A DNA stretch of 48,032 nucleotides from a virus: positions 1 to 48,032 of IMG/VR virus record IMGVR_UViG_3300017756_000016; one strand, written 5' to 3'. Both the position numbers and the translations under genes were made by a program. The notes beneath the pieces were generated by a model. The model was not told the DNA's origin. It was given only the letters and a program-made list of their open reading frames with translations, and did no database searches. Positions within the stretch are counted from its first letter, which is position 1; every line of letters begins with the position of its first letter. This document shows, piece after piece, positions 25,001 to 30,853 of this stretch.

Positions 25001-28000
25001 TGTCAGGGTTGTGAGTTAGGTTACTAATATTTGGAACAGTCTCACCGACAACATAGATGTTATGAGGATTAGAGTTCTCAATATGAAGTGACTTCCACTG
25101 CAATGACTTATCATCAGTTGCAGGAACGGTAGGAATTAGAGTACGCTTCCAAAGCAATCTACCATCGCTATTAAACTTAGCAAGAACACCTGCTGTATCG
25201 CCACCTACAACTGTTGTCTTACCACAGACATAGAAAGTACGATCATCAGCAACTTTGATGTCATTGATAGTAAGAGTAGAACCTGCTTCTTCAAGGAATG
25301 CTAAGAAGTAAGTTGCTTTCTTGAATCTCTGAGGATGAGAAACACGAATCTGTGGAGGATTAGTTTCAGAGTATCCTGAACCAGAGTTAATAATACTTAC
25401 AGTTCTTACAGCACCACCTTCATCTCTATTGATGTCAATATTGAAATCTTGACCAGAGTCAGTAATGATCTCATATGTTGGAGGAATGTCCTCAGAATAT
25501 CCAAGACCTTCCTGATCAACAGTAACTCTTTCAACACCATCGATCACTTTCACTCTGAAAGTCTTATTGGTGTCATCAAGAATAGGTGTGGAGTTAATAA
25601 TGATCTGATCATCTACACGCAGTTCGTGCTCAGTTGCAGTAGTGATACGTCCATATGGGCGATCATTTGAGATATAAGAGTTGAAACCTGCAATATCTAA
25701 ACCTTTAACCGCTTCAACTTTTGCGGAGGCTCCGAAACCATCAGTTCCCTCGTTATCAAAGTATAGTTTATCATTGACTTTATATGATATACCTGGGTTC
25801 TCAACCACGAATCCGTCAACTTTAGCGTCTTCGAACTTGGTCGTAGTCTCAATATCAATATCAACAACTGATCTTGTAGAAACTTTAGGGTAGTAATCAA
25901 ATAATTGTAGTACGGGTTCTTCAGTGATCTGAATAGGTGTGGTGTCTTCAAGGTTATTGATAAGACCATCTCTATTAGTATCTTCAATTTCGAAGATAAG
26001 ATCCTCACCAAGTTCAGTAACAAGAGTATCAGTTGCTTGGTTAGGTGTACGATCAATATCAATATCCACATCCTCATAAGGATCACGGAATCTAACCACA
26101 TCAGCAGGGATATTGGTCTGTACAGCATCTTGAGAGAAGTTCCACTCATCAGGTGATGAATACAACTGAGGTCCACAAATGTATGGGAATATAGGATTAC
26201 CAGCATCAGTTGCGTCGATTGCTACGAAATAAGCGTAAACACCCTCAGGGAACTGAGGAGTCTTACAGAAACGACCGTTATACTGGTCTAAATCACCCTC
26301 TTGGAAAACATATTCATAATCATCAATGAATGATCCTGCAATATAATTGCTAAGAAGAGGACCATCTGCGCGAATTGGGGTAGGGTTAGTATCAACATCG
26401 TACAGAAGTACAGGTTTAATTCTATAAGATGAACGAATTCTTCTAACACCAGATGACTGGTCAGTAGCATCAATGTAACCGTAAGGTCCGTAGATAGGGT
26501 TACCATCGAAAGCCCAACCCAAAATAGGAGAGTGTTGGTATCCAGTCGAAAGTTCTTGTAATTGCTGTGTTGACTGATTCTTGAATACGTTATCACCAAG
26601 AACATATCTTAGTTGCTTAGGATCTGAAAGGTGTGCATATTCACCACCATATTGTGTATTATATCCTGCAAACACATAACCACGTGCTGTATCAAAGTTT
26701 GCTCCAAGTTCATCTTGAAGGTTTCTAGTCCACTCAAATACAGTTGCAGTAAATGCTGCTAGTTCACCAACCGCTCCCAAGCGAATAGTAGTATTACCAG
26801 TAGTATAACCAATACCTCTGTTTATAACAGTAACACCAATAACTTTACCTCTATCCTCACCAACAGTACCGATAGTTGCTCTTGCAATGGCACCGTAACC
26901 GTCTCCATTGATTACAATCTCAGGAGCAGTTGTGTATCCTCTACCTGCAGCAATGATAGCGATAGAAACGATTCTACCGTTAATGATGATTGATTGAGCA
27001 ACAGCACCTTCACCAGAGTTCAACTTAATAGTAGGAGAGGCAGTGTAAGTGGAACCTGTGTTATCAATACTTACAGATTGAATAGGACCACGTACCTGCG
27101 CGGTAGCAGTACATCCAGTACCACCCCCACCAGAGATGGAAACATCAGGTTGTGATGTATATCCTTGACCTGGGGTCTCAACAAGGATCTTAGATACTAT
27201 ACCATTGGTAATAACAGCGGTAGCAGTAGCACCGAATCCACCACCACCCACGATAGAAACAAGAGGACTAGAAGTGTAACCAGTACCCCCGCTAGAAACT
27301 GAGATCTCACTTAATGCACCGTTAACAACAACACTTGCGCTGGCACCACTACCGCCACCACCATTGATTTCAATAACAGGAGGATTAGCAGCATCATACC
27401 CAGTACCAGGGTTATCAATAGTTATACCAGTCAATCCACCAAACTTAATCTTAGTCTGTGACTTATAAGACCAAGTAGATACACCGTTTACCCAAGCACC
27501 AATAGGACCAAAGGATGTGTCTGTACGTCTAGAGATTGTATTGATAACTCTAGGAATACGGATCAATTTACGCTGGTTTCCAGGAAGTAGCGCAGATCCT
27601 AAGAAAGGACCAACCTGATAGTTTGGAATACCAGAGGATGCAATGTATGCATACTGATCATTGAAGAATGTATTCTGTACGTTGGTAGTAAAGTCTCTGA
27701 TAGCAACGCTAATACCCTCTTCAGGTGACTTACCTTTGTTGAGGTCAACAGAAAGAAGGATATTACCCTGTGGTGAGTTAGGGGCAGGGGCAGGAATATT
27801 ATATTCAAACAGTGTATTACTAATACGGGAGGTTACAAAGAAGGTACCGTTAAACACAGTTGGGTTTGCACCGTAGATTGTAACAGTGTCACCAACCAGT
27901 AGACCGTGGTTATTAGAGCAAGTAACCGTCGCAGTCTGATTATTAAGACCACCAGGGACGATATTGGCAATATTGATTAGTTTTTTAACGTTGTACAACC

Positions 28001-30836
28001 AAGAAGTGACTCTTTGGTCATTAGAAGTCGAACCAAGTGATGCAACGTTTAGTTTGTCACCAGGAAGATAGTATGAACCATTGTCAGACAATACAGTGGA
28101 TTCTGCATCAGCAATACCAAGAACACGTAGTTTACACTCAGTTTCAGTGCCACGGTTTACATAAACGAAGATGTCAGAGTAAACAATAGTACCAGCATCC
28201 CAATCTTCAACCACACCGTTCTTAGAACGAGTACATTCGATGAACTGGTTTAGTGTTTTCTCTTTATACTGTACAACTTCATCGTCATTGATACGGATTG
28301 TACCGTTTCTTTCTGGCCAACCGATAGTAGAGTCAACTGTAATAATGGACTCAGTAGTAGAAAGTTCCTCAACAAGGAGTGTTCTGTATGGGATAGTAAA
28401 AGAACCCTGCAGTGTTTCCTCAGAAATTGCAAGTTCATATACAGTACCAACACCAGTATCGATGGCAATAACGTTCTCAATCAGTGCAGATGCACCTTTT
28501 ACACCAGTATCAACAGGATCAACATACTGAATCAACTGTGAATCGAGTAGATTCTCAAGTGAACCTTCCAAAAGTTCTGCTCTGAGAACGGTATCTACGT
28601 TCCAAGTTGCAGCAGATGGTTTGATAATCTCATCTTTAGGATAAGAAACATCAACATTTTCAGAGTAAAGTATCTTAAAGAGGTACTGTGTGGAGATTTT
28701 CGTACCTTTCGATGCGTAAAAATCACCAATAGTCTTAATAATCTGCGGAGCATTAACTTTATTGTAGTCAATTTCCGCGTTTGGAAGATATTGATTTACG
28801 AATCTTCTGTATAATTCCTTAGCAAAAAGATTATCTAGATTACTAATAGTGCTTCCAACAGCGTGAGAAGACTGTTGTAGATCGGATTCTTTGCTGTATA
28901 TCTGATGACCTGCTTGGTCAAAGGAAGTAACGGCAGATACTCCGCGTTTTACGTTGACGAATGCTGATGGTTCGTATCCTACTCCAGAACTATGGATAGT
29001 AAAACCTGTAATCTCTCCAAAACCAACGTCACAAGACGCTTCTGGTGCAGGAGGAGCAGCGATAAAGACCTTAGGAGGTTCTGTATCAGAGTATCCAGTA
29101 CCAAAGTCAGTGATATTAATGTCAGTGATTTCACCGTTGAAGATGGTAGCAACTGCTGTTGCACCAGTACCACCAATAGGTTGATTGTTAGAATCCTTTC
29201 TATTATCAACGATATACACAGATGGAGCATCGGTATAACCCTTACCACCTGTCAATAGTTCAATATTAGTAACTCTACCACCAGTACAAGATACATCAAG
29301 GATCTGTGCACCAACAGGGTCAATAATCTTTGCCCTGATGTTACCTTCATATCCTTGACCTGAAGAAATAAGATTAATGCTTGTTACTCTACCGTCAGCA
29401 TCAAGAATTGCCTGAGCAGTTGCATTAATAGCATTATCTCCAGTAGGAGGATCCATATACACCAAAGGTGCAGTTGTGTATCCTGAACCATTGTCTACGA
29501 CTGAGATTGATCCTGCAACGATTGATCCGTTTTCGACTGTAGGATTGGTGCAAGTAGCACCACCAGGATTAACAAACTTAATTGAAGGAATGCGGTCATA
29601 TCCACTTCCTGAAGAAGTAACACGCAGTTCTGTAACACCTTCGATTTCATCAGATACAATTGCTGTAATAGTTGCTCTACTGCCTTCTGCATCAGAAGGT
29701 GCATCCACAATTACCACAGGAGGATTGTTAGATGAATAACCTTGACCAGCAAATAGAAGTTGAGTGTTCTTGATACCATTTACAAGTGCTTCGGCAGTAG
29801 CACCAGAACCAGGACCTTTATTTGACTGAATAGTGATCTTGGGAGCAAAACTTACTCTGTAACCACTACCACCATTTCTAACAAGGATGTCATTAACTGA
29901 TGCATTTACGATTTGGGAGACTGCTGACGCACCTGAACCAAATTCAGGAGCAATCAGTTCAACAGATCTTACGTCAATTGTAGCATTTTGTGAAACAGGT
30001 TGCTTGAAGATGATCTTATCTTCAAAAATTGTGAATTCTTCGAACGGTCTCTTCTCTGTTCTGTTGACAACAACGATCGCTGCCACAGTAGAAAGAGGAC
30101 TGTATGCTTGAGTGTTGAGTTTTAGTGCAAACTCAGTAGCATCAACAGCAACTGTAATGGTGTCCAGAGAACGGACTGGAACGCTTGTGTAACCAATCAG
30201 ATAACGAATGGTATTGACTGCACCTGTCAACACCCCTGTAGTCGGTGCTGGAGGGTTTACAAAGCGTATCTTGTCTCCTTCAACGAAGTAATCCCTGTCA
30301 GGGAACATAAAATCGTTATTTACGATCACCAAAAGGTGATTTGAAGACTGAGGTGAAACTGGTTTACCTAACTGTCTTAAATTAAATTCTGTCTTTGCAC
30401 TATCAAACTGAGTATTGATAGGTTCAAATTCTTGTACTTTTCTATCAAATTCTTGTTTATTGACCCCTGGAGTGAAAACAATGTCAGGAGAATGTGTTAC
30501 AGACTCGTAATATAGAACTTCATTGTCAATTTTTATAGTACCATCTTTCTCTAAGAAGTAGTTTACATTCTCAGCAATAATTTTATTCTCTGTAGCATCA
30601 ACCGCTTCTAGTACAGCAGATTCAGACGACAAGAAATTTGGATCGAATTCACCCGACCCAATGTCAACATATGAAAGTATATTGTTTAAAATGTCGTAAG
30701 GACGACCTGATTTCTCCTGCGACTTGTAGTATTCTGTCAACAAGTTCACGAACTGGTCGTGATCCTCCTTGATAAACGCAGGAATCTGACTACTCAGTCT
30801 TTGAGAGACCTTAATTGCTGTGTTGTGTGCAACCAT
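10056..30836 (-). CDS. gp7: Giant gp7-like baseplate protein, 6926 residues, multi-domain
   Basis: This single uninterrupted frame directly follows gp6, the T4 gene-7 position. Three segments resemble the C-terminal third of T4 gp7 as I recall it: ~15-60 (IPAFIKEDHDQFVNLLTEYY); ~665-740 (ELYRRFVNQYLP, then FYASKGTKIS and YLFKILYSENVDV; T4 FYSTKGIEAS, FLFKVLYNEEVEI); ~3480-3515 (YVIKSETPINQWRKP, HPVGFNLFGEL; T4 YVMKIKSNLPSSRWKSD, HPVGFGF). T4 gp7 has 1032 residues. Other parts, approximate: GSGY repeats 296-625, 1130-1350, 3030-3265; YHYH-like 1375-1560 (GWAFDGNPIYGPYGY); beta-propeller-like 1835-2210; LamG-like 2230-2440 and 4366-4540; degenerate cupredoxin-like 2866-3010; LNGV-Q-PG modules ~3590 and 6500-6650; helical repeats 3926-5183; SYPR repeats 5213-5586; HTFVSA repeats 5590-5735; Ig-like 6816-6916. 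It is inferred to be a wedge scaffold carrying surface adhesin modules. Confidence 0.85.
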   Translation of the reverse strand: MVAHNTAIKVSQRLSSQIPAFIKEDHDQFVNLLTEYYKSQEKSGRPYDILNNILSYVDIGSGEFDPNFLSSESAVLEAVDATENKIIAENVNYFLEKDGTIKIDNEVLYYESVTHSPDIVFTPGVNKQEFDRKVQEFEPINTQFDSAKTEFNLRQLGKPVSPQSSNHLLVIVNNDFMFPDRDYFVEGDKIRFVNPPAPTTGVLTGAVNTIRYLIGYTSVPVRSLDTITVAVDATEFALKLNTQAYSPLSTVAAIVVVNRTEKRPFEEFTIFEDKIIFKQPVSQNATIDVRSVELIAPEFGSGASAVSQIVNASVNDILVRNGGSGYRVSFAPKITIQSNKGPGSGATAEALVNGIKNTQLLFAGQGYSSNNPPVVIVDAPSDAEGSRATITAIVSDEIEGVTELRVTSSGSGYDRIPSIKFVNPGGATCTNPTVENGSIVAGSISVVDNGSGYTTAPLVYMDPPTGDNAINATAQAILDADGRVTSINLISSGQGYEGNIRAKIIDPVGAQILDVSCTGGRVTNIELLTGGKGYTDAPSVYIVDNRKDSNNQPIGGTGATAVATIFNGEITDINITDFGTGYSDTEPPKVFIAAPPAPEASCDVGFGEITGFTIHSSGVGYEPSAFVNVKRGVSAVTSFDQAGHQIYSKESDLQQSSHAVGSTISNLDNLFAKELYRRFVNQYLPNAEIDYNKVNAPQIIKTIGDFYASKGTKISTQYLFKILYSENVDVSYPKDEIIKPSAATWNVDTVLRAELLEGSLENLLDSQLIQYVDPVDTGVKGASALIENVIAIDTGVGTVYELAISEETLQGSFTIPYRTLLVEELSTTESIITVDSTIGWPERNGTIRINDDEVVQYKEKTLNQFIECTRSKNGVVEDWDAGTIVYSDIFVYVNRGTETECKLRVLGIADAESTVLSDNGSYYLPGDKLNVASLGSTSNDQRVTSWLYNVKKLINIANIVPGGLNNQTATVTCSNNHGLLVGDTVTIYGANPTVFNGTFFVTSRISNTLFEYNIPAPAPNSPQGNILLSVDLNKGKSPEEGISVAIRDFTTNVQNTFFNDQYAYIASSGIPNYQVGPFLGSALLPGNQRKLIRIPRVINTISRRTDTSFGPIGAWVNGVSTWSYKSQTKIKFGGLTGITIDNPGTGYDAANPPVIEINGGGGSGASASVVVNGALSEISVSSGGTGYTSSPLVSIVGGGGFGATATAVITNGIVSKILVETPGQGYTSQPDVSISGGGGTGCTATAQVRGPIQSVSIDNTGSTYTASPTIKLNSGEGAVAQSIIINGRIVSIAIIAAGRGYTTAPEIVINGDGYGAIARATIGTVGEDRGKVIGVTVINRGIGYTTGNTTIRLGAVGELAAFTATVFEWTRNLQDELGANFDTARGYVFAGYNTQYGGEYAHLSDPKQLRYVLGDNVFKNQSTQQLQELSTGYQHSPILGWAFDGNPIYGPYGYIDATDQSSGVRRIRSSYRIKPVLLYDVDTNPTPIRADGPLLSNYIAGSFIDDYEYVFQEGDLDQYNGRFCKTPQFPEGVYAYFVAIDATDAGNPIFPYICGPQLYSSPDEWNFSQDAVQTNIPADVVRFRDPYEDVDIDIDRTPNQATDTLVTELGEDLIFEIEDTNRDGLINNLEDTTPIQITEEPVLQLFDYYPKVSTRSVVDIDIETTTKFEDAKVDGFVVENPGISYKVNDKLYFDNEGTDGFGASAKVEAVKGLDIAGFNSYISNDRPYGRITTATEHELRVDDQIIINSTPILDDTNKTFRVKVIDGVERVTVDQEGLGYSEDIPPTYEIITDSGQDFNIDINRDEGGAVRTVSIINSGSGYSETNPPQIRVSHPQRFKKATYFLAFLEEAGSTLTINDIKVADDRTFYVCGKTTVVGGDTAGVLAKFNSDGRLLWKRTLIPTVPATDDKSLQWKSLHIENSNPHNIYVVGETVPNISNLTHNPDIVVAKYQSGFDNANNPDGLIQWQRDIAGISGSTRRDYASNIRLDQDGRVMIAGHTDSNSTAPDDMWVALMDIDGSVMEKRKIASAAASEHLHQIEWRTNDTFLFCGISDPAGAANIIIGETYYDTATIEVQWSKQIESGAYQFADPTFAIDEYGSVYVTATAIDTNAKNYGVLYAKFDNADYTQVATAKIYVPTGTYTSIKNAGVTFDVFGNIDLSAVVERDFNAVQSISVKISWNTSSVLSAAEVSETNGIGYHATCVANDNSGDTLIAGNKVEADQLAIFNWNTADNIFDETYNDTLRTGTNKQWAATGNAVIDNTKFYNGASSLKLDASNSMLLQYGTTADISVEWTMEGWFALGNTQYAAQASNPEFFGIVSQLSQEVKVGVDGTSGSANFGKIFLDLNGSTSYSTGTTFWTTFNSEAWVHVAISKQRPGVGSYIYRIYINGVEAHSVNSATVDVNMMQATLGPISTPSSTNNWIGWIDNFVVTPSAKYIDAFTAGLVTGTNSVDKAFIYKIDKDKTKLGSFTLNNVETGHTINVAASSSYTFNTQSVAVNPWLIGPAGIQILDYSDVVSTHVPGVYTVTSTDQSYATRTATIPTQGGKKLLLTTKVIPKFYIRDAKYSTIDLVKTLTFNQNATFTKGSILQQYSVIGGNDVVSAYGTVVEVGTSSCKIGKIIGTFDTSKLLKSTVGDVNEMDKEFTVLTTTPVWEENQNYTVGDVVYSNGKIYTSGTTATAGAVAPVHTSGTVSDGNINWAFTSTAGSFQVDLANSVHGSGTLAAFASWKPFNSADYTIRIQQIYADSTFIKGDTIDADAVNLTFAVDATGKIATFGGLVGVKQFNLQAKLNKDVVPSQALTNTDLVYCSATSRHNYEVNDIIFTERFATNEYNGSFFVEEIFTSRDFTFRIRSTAVQDPTFSGTGSSVSNINIYAKHPKFLFVRGHQYLFDLDDPSNLGYFLSFSRDNQYKLEYPFINIIREGTPGFTDDDSPTPLVKFIINEDITNISYYFDPSRTSADNSPVGEGSFIDVIQSPYAGTFTISNVSSDGLEFDFPLLVEPEKSNAPVGNNEFGLPRSIYSTTSIKAIGPISTIKLVNPGGFYQKLPIVTDIASNREIEKVRITNGGTEYVNGVYYNVPISGDGEGASCNITVTDDGDFTGVITSVVLTSAGKGYTTASIDIDSISGILGPLLAGSGGILDVVIPSEGSGASVFLQGKSIGRIKKLKNNEFGFGYSHDYTLRPEITFPVNLQLFNTAILAEIKITNPGSGYTSTPAVVISGGGGSGAAAEAIVKNNRLSEVIIKDPGAGYSSEPSVTLKSEFNYVVNIDLGYLQFNFPHGITTGAEIQLRAEDLGSTVGILPKPSSAGLVSLSSTQTYYAIAGEANGLESDQLRISLTKLDAESGSYITFLTQGEGRQILLTEVFGGQATAIVETSRFLEGELVYQGSSLELASATGYVSTNQGWQIGPRILKLENYDGVWTPGERVTGEVSRASGLIDNLSIARGTLNIDSLTNTPGQFIDDVGKPSEIVQKIQDSYFYQNFSYVIKSETPINQWRKPVLETNHPVGFNLFGELSITGGKDISGRKVVSDLVKEVNINAFTNINQITSFANAQPIYTQFNNTEVLFRQKRLTNSEEILTSIVKKIDNISEDFDGIRTQFPLNVEGGSITATEDQMFVLLNGVAQAPGDSFSTAGPSIVFSEPPKAPSRIKFRNITFTQLLITRVQFSELGGIFPLVGNRVRGIISEATGIVVDSGTDYIDLLNIENGPSGGFQEGEFILNSATGFNSRIGDSGEGTGGIFPVSSKTIFEQGERVTNLSGKFAIIEENNLDEGNINTSLVVSRTSGTSKFETGEFEIKFNDIIYSARSNIAATVSAISPYQDEISNQIIDTVDLSPSSSFFALVFQRVPSITFPNVILDDIGETVINPTELYDPETTNNQDFLDFEAVRNQEIRYDSLTGNDFAPGTNIRLKKIYFGNSSIRTVHDTRANNAAEAIVKNNRFIAEEAVGRMLAFYPSFTIPTGSANCEDDIVDMLNLIAWQLEHDGNSEVWDAANFYVQNNTVYHVGGQEAQTVYAMNAARDLANQCINMVNITTEHTTLSQWKDLTITPEYEVVSNSHGDARTLLLANKWYIAYEALHYAKTQNPGYNVSGGDEHCLSDIVDVIEALAYNVAHGGNDFIWEATDRILHYGVTSGDRDTIVNSFTKAKAMSLDIMRNIAVTKVGSHGWNQVTISITADTASPTCQAVAAAITTLMDILITNLGTTASPGTRAAFQAAVTSTAPQADYSQGRTTIPNVNACVAQTSAVANFFKIVTDTLQDPTGANPATYQWSISNVPRIAPAYTFTEGETIRSIKHSYKDKSSGGFFNFGQTLKGISSGAVAEIIGTNAGSKWAYTKGVTGAFTTAEYITNSTITYNNVTVDKLNPGTGTGSLDFSGTSSRINHASNAAFAFGTGDYTIEMWIYPTTVSGTQRLIDFRTASSSSAGSIFLQGTSLKFGIATTDHITAAGAIPNANQWYHIAISRASNVTKLFVAGQQVGSDYTDASDYGNSPISVGASWNNGETFTGNMDNLIIRKGTASYSSGFIPPTVYDFRALDISFGFNGEAPFPIELSAVYATYEQTIISSANADGVELWREEIMTEEVDVSRDAYRDCGDIIYKNRYWIAEEAVGRMKAKYPAFNIPGDTGTSTQGTDKCIRDTHSFIIPAIIDDLKLGGNYHTIVAGRGYLEGSGALKHINGELLQSIYTWREVGKICNDIITKDATDLTGEYTNRIRVPNYFASPAASTITGFISDLIDNMLEVMSPTGHRFRDGADLLYFNRGVIADEAVSMMEQEWNVMVNFIQIDKIDIPSREKCVRDIRDHIVPAVAGDLITGGNSNIQGMIDSYLDSQSNINYIEHELLAMLDALEHVKFLANKALQNLLVGRNENIANIVGTTPNTIDDFYQLQYSDLTAYRKEYDATVNYDLTGSVITESTFYPPDPKIFQGSHRALDSANIIERNARTIAAEAVDIVTKTSAFKHYNFRVPGGKVHCEDDIVDFINSVAHDLRFSSNSEVYDAAALYLNTDMGLSHVTGQSQETIYAYKMARDMSVLAIRNKLGFTPFEDVSAGGGGGNAIGGGVPRGDYDSNATTNKDYDAGNEILNNMRFIASTAVGRGYAQYPNLTFGGYGYQSCIDDVIDILEAMAWNLKHGGNNKVWYATEFYITDANAIQHINSQATEVKYIFEQARDIAIEVMRQQLVNVNGYTEGYPQYDNGITIDSSSSTTGQLTPTNATYNAATGDLVLTKTGHGLVTGDAVQIATYALKFTCDFDSNQSEHTYPRPLDPSNGALLPVTSSNSSTFTVNVGTTSNVNYDVTNAIYNETTGDMFLDIGSNTLDVGRHVKLPDNAVTFTCTKDGNATNHSYPRATDYASGKSLTVLEIGDSEFTATNAAYVPATGVLTLTVPNHGFANGDNVQIVSNSLNFTCDMDNNYTVHSYPRVSDPAANKYLPIGNVATNTFTVNVGTTGTVNFTPSNVAYNPVTGLMILTLGNGHGLVTGSHLKIQPNSLTFTCEEDDNATNHSYPRTTTTTHTVTDAAYNGTSGIMTLTIPQHGFSNGDQIKIADNGVTFTCAQDGDGSNHAYPRSSDPASGSWLEISNVTANTFKVQVLLSDGIPSTNVTAHTFVSATSGGVTWKKDRAYDVPLEVTAATATTVTVNVLASGRTPSTNTTSHTFVSATPNAISAGGNYTHTFTSAVANGIKFKNGRIKVNVNPSPSSEQYPHTFVSAVSNAVQGGGNYNHTFVSSTTNSISWITGGGGATRCATQASAITTLMGITVDLFNSGTSNPQNYIDGISRTLPGEWPLTGERAAVRDLTITYDQAGSGACNVESSTISSLFDIVIGIVKDAAAGNGSYFTNQGISRNAPVLNNTLLFGGGVCYNVTSASNILFDLLEDTLGSAPEMYRQASRILSINDLYINREAYYKTVNQYSGYTGDQTFGDIIRKAYIYDLLTDSNAKTIELINTWFDAEGNFVAFPNIFRTYLIFHATATTDMITHILSGTAPEPGTYNFEPLYKDREMRPTMTAVHKIQQLWHLVYTALAESKLPTVYLKQTIDVGVDVNSDGSISKNNHPFEAYDRVNYTVLGTNIVELDRESYYIHPDTTSSKIYLAEYIDGDKLTSLTPGLPGEIHTLAIARETGINRIPTTYGDRIIPTPTSGGIEPADIFYGTSSGAYAEVIRIQDNLAAVNYKVKYLPITVTSSGTPFTNGEMIVKTGASANTGKIIATDNSTYIKVEMTGGDFIASDNIEGITTGATATVNAGIHDRALVNFKQGEFIATDILYSKEDTGKANALIVRNNDGSLVDNQSGRITYDIETVVGEFAPNDVIYGSVTDQIIEVEAFTLLPGFGEYIHSTEITSFVYAGLITDTGVTDTFQVGDVLQLQNSGQSVGHTFVVTEHDLDNNTIFLANETGRFVSIGDNLSSIANDSAYQLAKIPPGSNFPSVYTSGITQVNITTTSAYGKIEKIQQIGLRLIIHLGDTSGTFLKNAQIIGDAGFRAACSVAKTLRGRVKRFFRGFDGVQQNFKLTQENGTAYFPDPAGHMMIFVNGILQPPGGNNAYTAFSDNIQFTEAPAVGSTFHGVYVGKLRQLDDISFDFDSLRNSFNLKLGGVFYSLTLTDGVQSNTILPENNIICQLNGVIQEPGIGFEIVGSRIIFSEVPRAGSTFVAFSYIGSDVDVIAATVVPPIESGDILQIEGEDETREVALIESSNSLITFEYSGAVKGRNGDALAIIEKGRVTEAILTNSGDGYDSRPNVDVISSSGFGARIKALVGLARVDVKNAGQGYAQPTINVNTTVPDNFFAPSGVGVNGGIDIYDPNYVPPGQDQAQGEQAIVIESQPVNTTVNQGQVASFTVIASTNPAGGSITYQWQKKNYGESDWNNVNGATSPTFTSPATTQADGGDEFRCGLTAAGATPTLSNAAILTINIGATTVDNFTPDQIFDDN
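13630..14060 (-). repeat. HTFVSA tandem repeats within the giant gene
   Basis: About residues 5593-5735 of the giant protein carry five or six short repeats built around HTFVSA or HTFTSA (for example TAHTFVSAT, TSHTFVSAT, YTHTFTSAV, YPHTFVSAV, YNHTFVSST). They lie immediately C-terminal to the SYPR repeats. In DNA the units share the plus-strand core ACAAAKGTRTG with variations. Coding sequence continues through them. Confidence 0.7.
14080..15200 (-). repeat. Five tandem ~80-residue FTC-D-SYPR repeats in the giant gene
   Basis: Residues about 5213-5586 contain five copies of a unit of the form A-Y----G-l-Lt---HGl--Gd-v-i----l-FTC--D-N---HsYPR--DP. The YPR motifs lie near nt 15055, 14800, 14580, 14325 and 14145, so the period is about 180-255 nt. 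Each copy keeps one Cys and one His (FTC and H-YPR). The copies differ at many silent and replacement sites, so the duplications are not recent. Confidence 0.8.
15290..19060 (-). repeat. Six diverged helical repeats in the giant gene
   Basis: Between residues about 3926 and 5183 the giant protein carries six diverged units of about 100-115 residues. They share an N-R-IAeEAV-RM helix (for example NNRFIAEEAVGRM, KNRYWIAEEAVGRM, NMRFIASTAVGRG), a C--DIvDii-a-a-dL--GgN segment (CEDDIVDMLNLIAWQL, CLSDIVDVIEALAYNV, CIDDVIDILEAMAWNL), then H----q-e-iya---ArD-a--i. Starts lie near nt 19060, 18650, 17060, 16585, 16040 and 15610. The second LamG-like domain is inserted between units 2 and 3. Function is unknown. 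Confidence 0.75.
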
Positions 30837-30853
30837 TTTTTCGTATTACGGTC

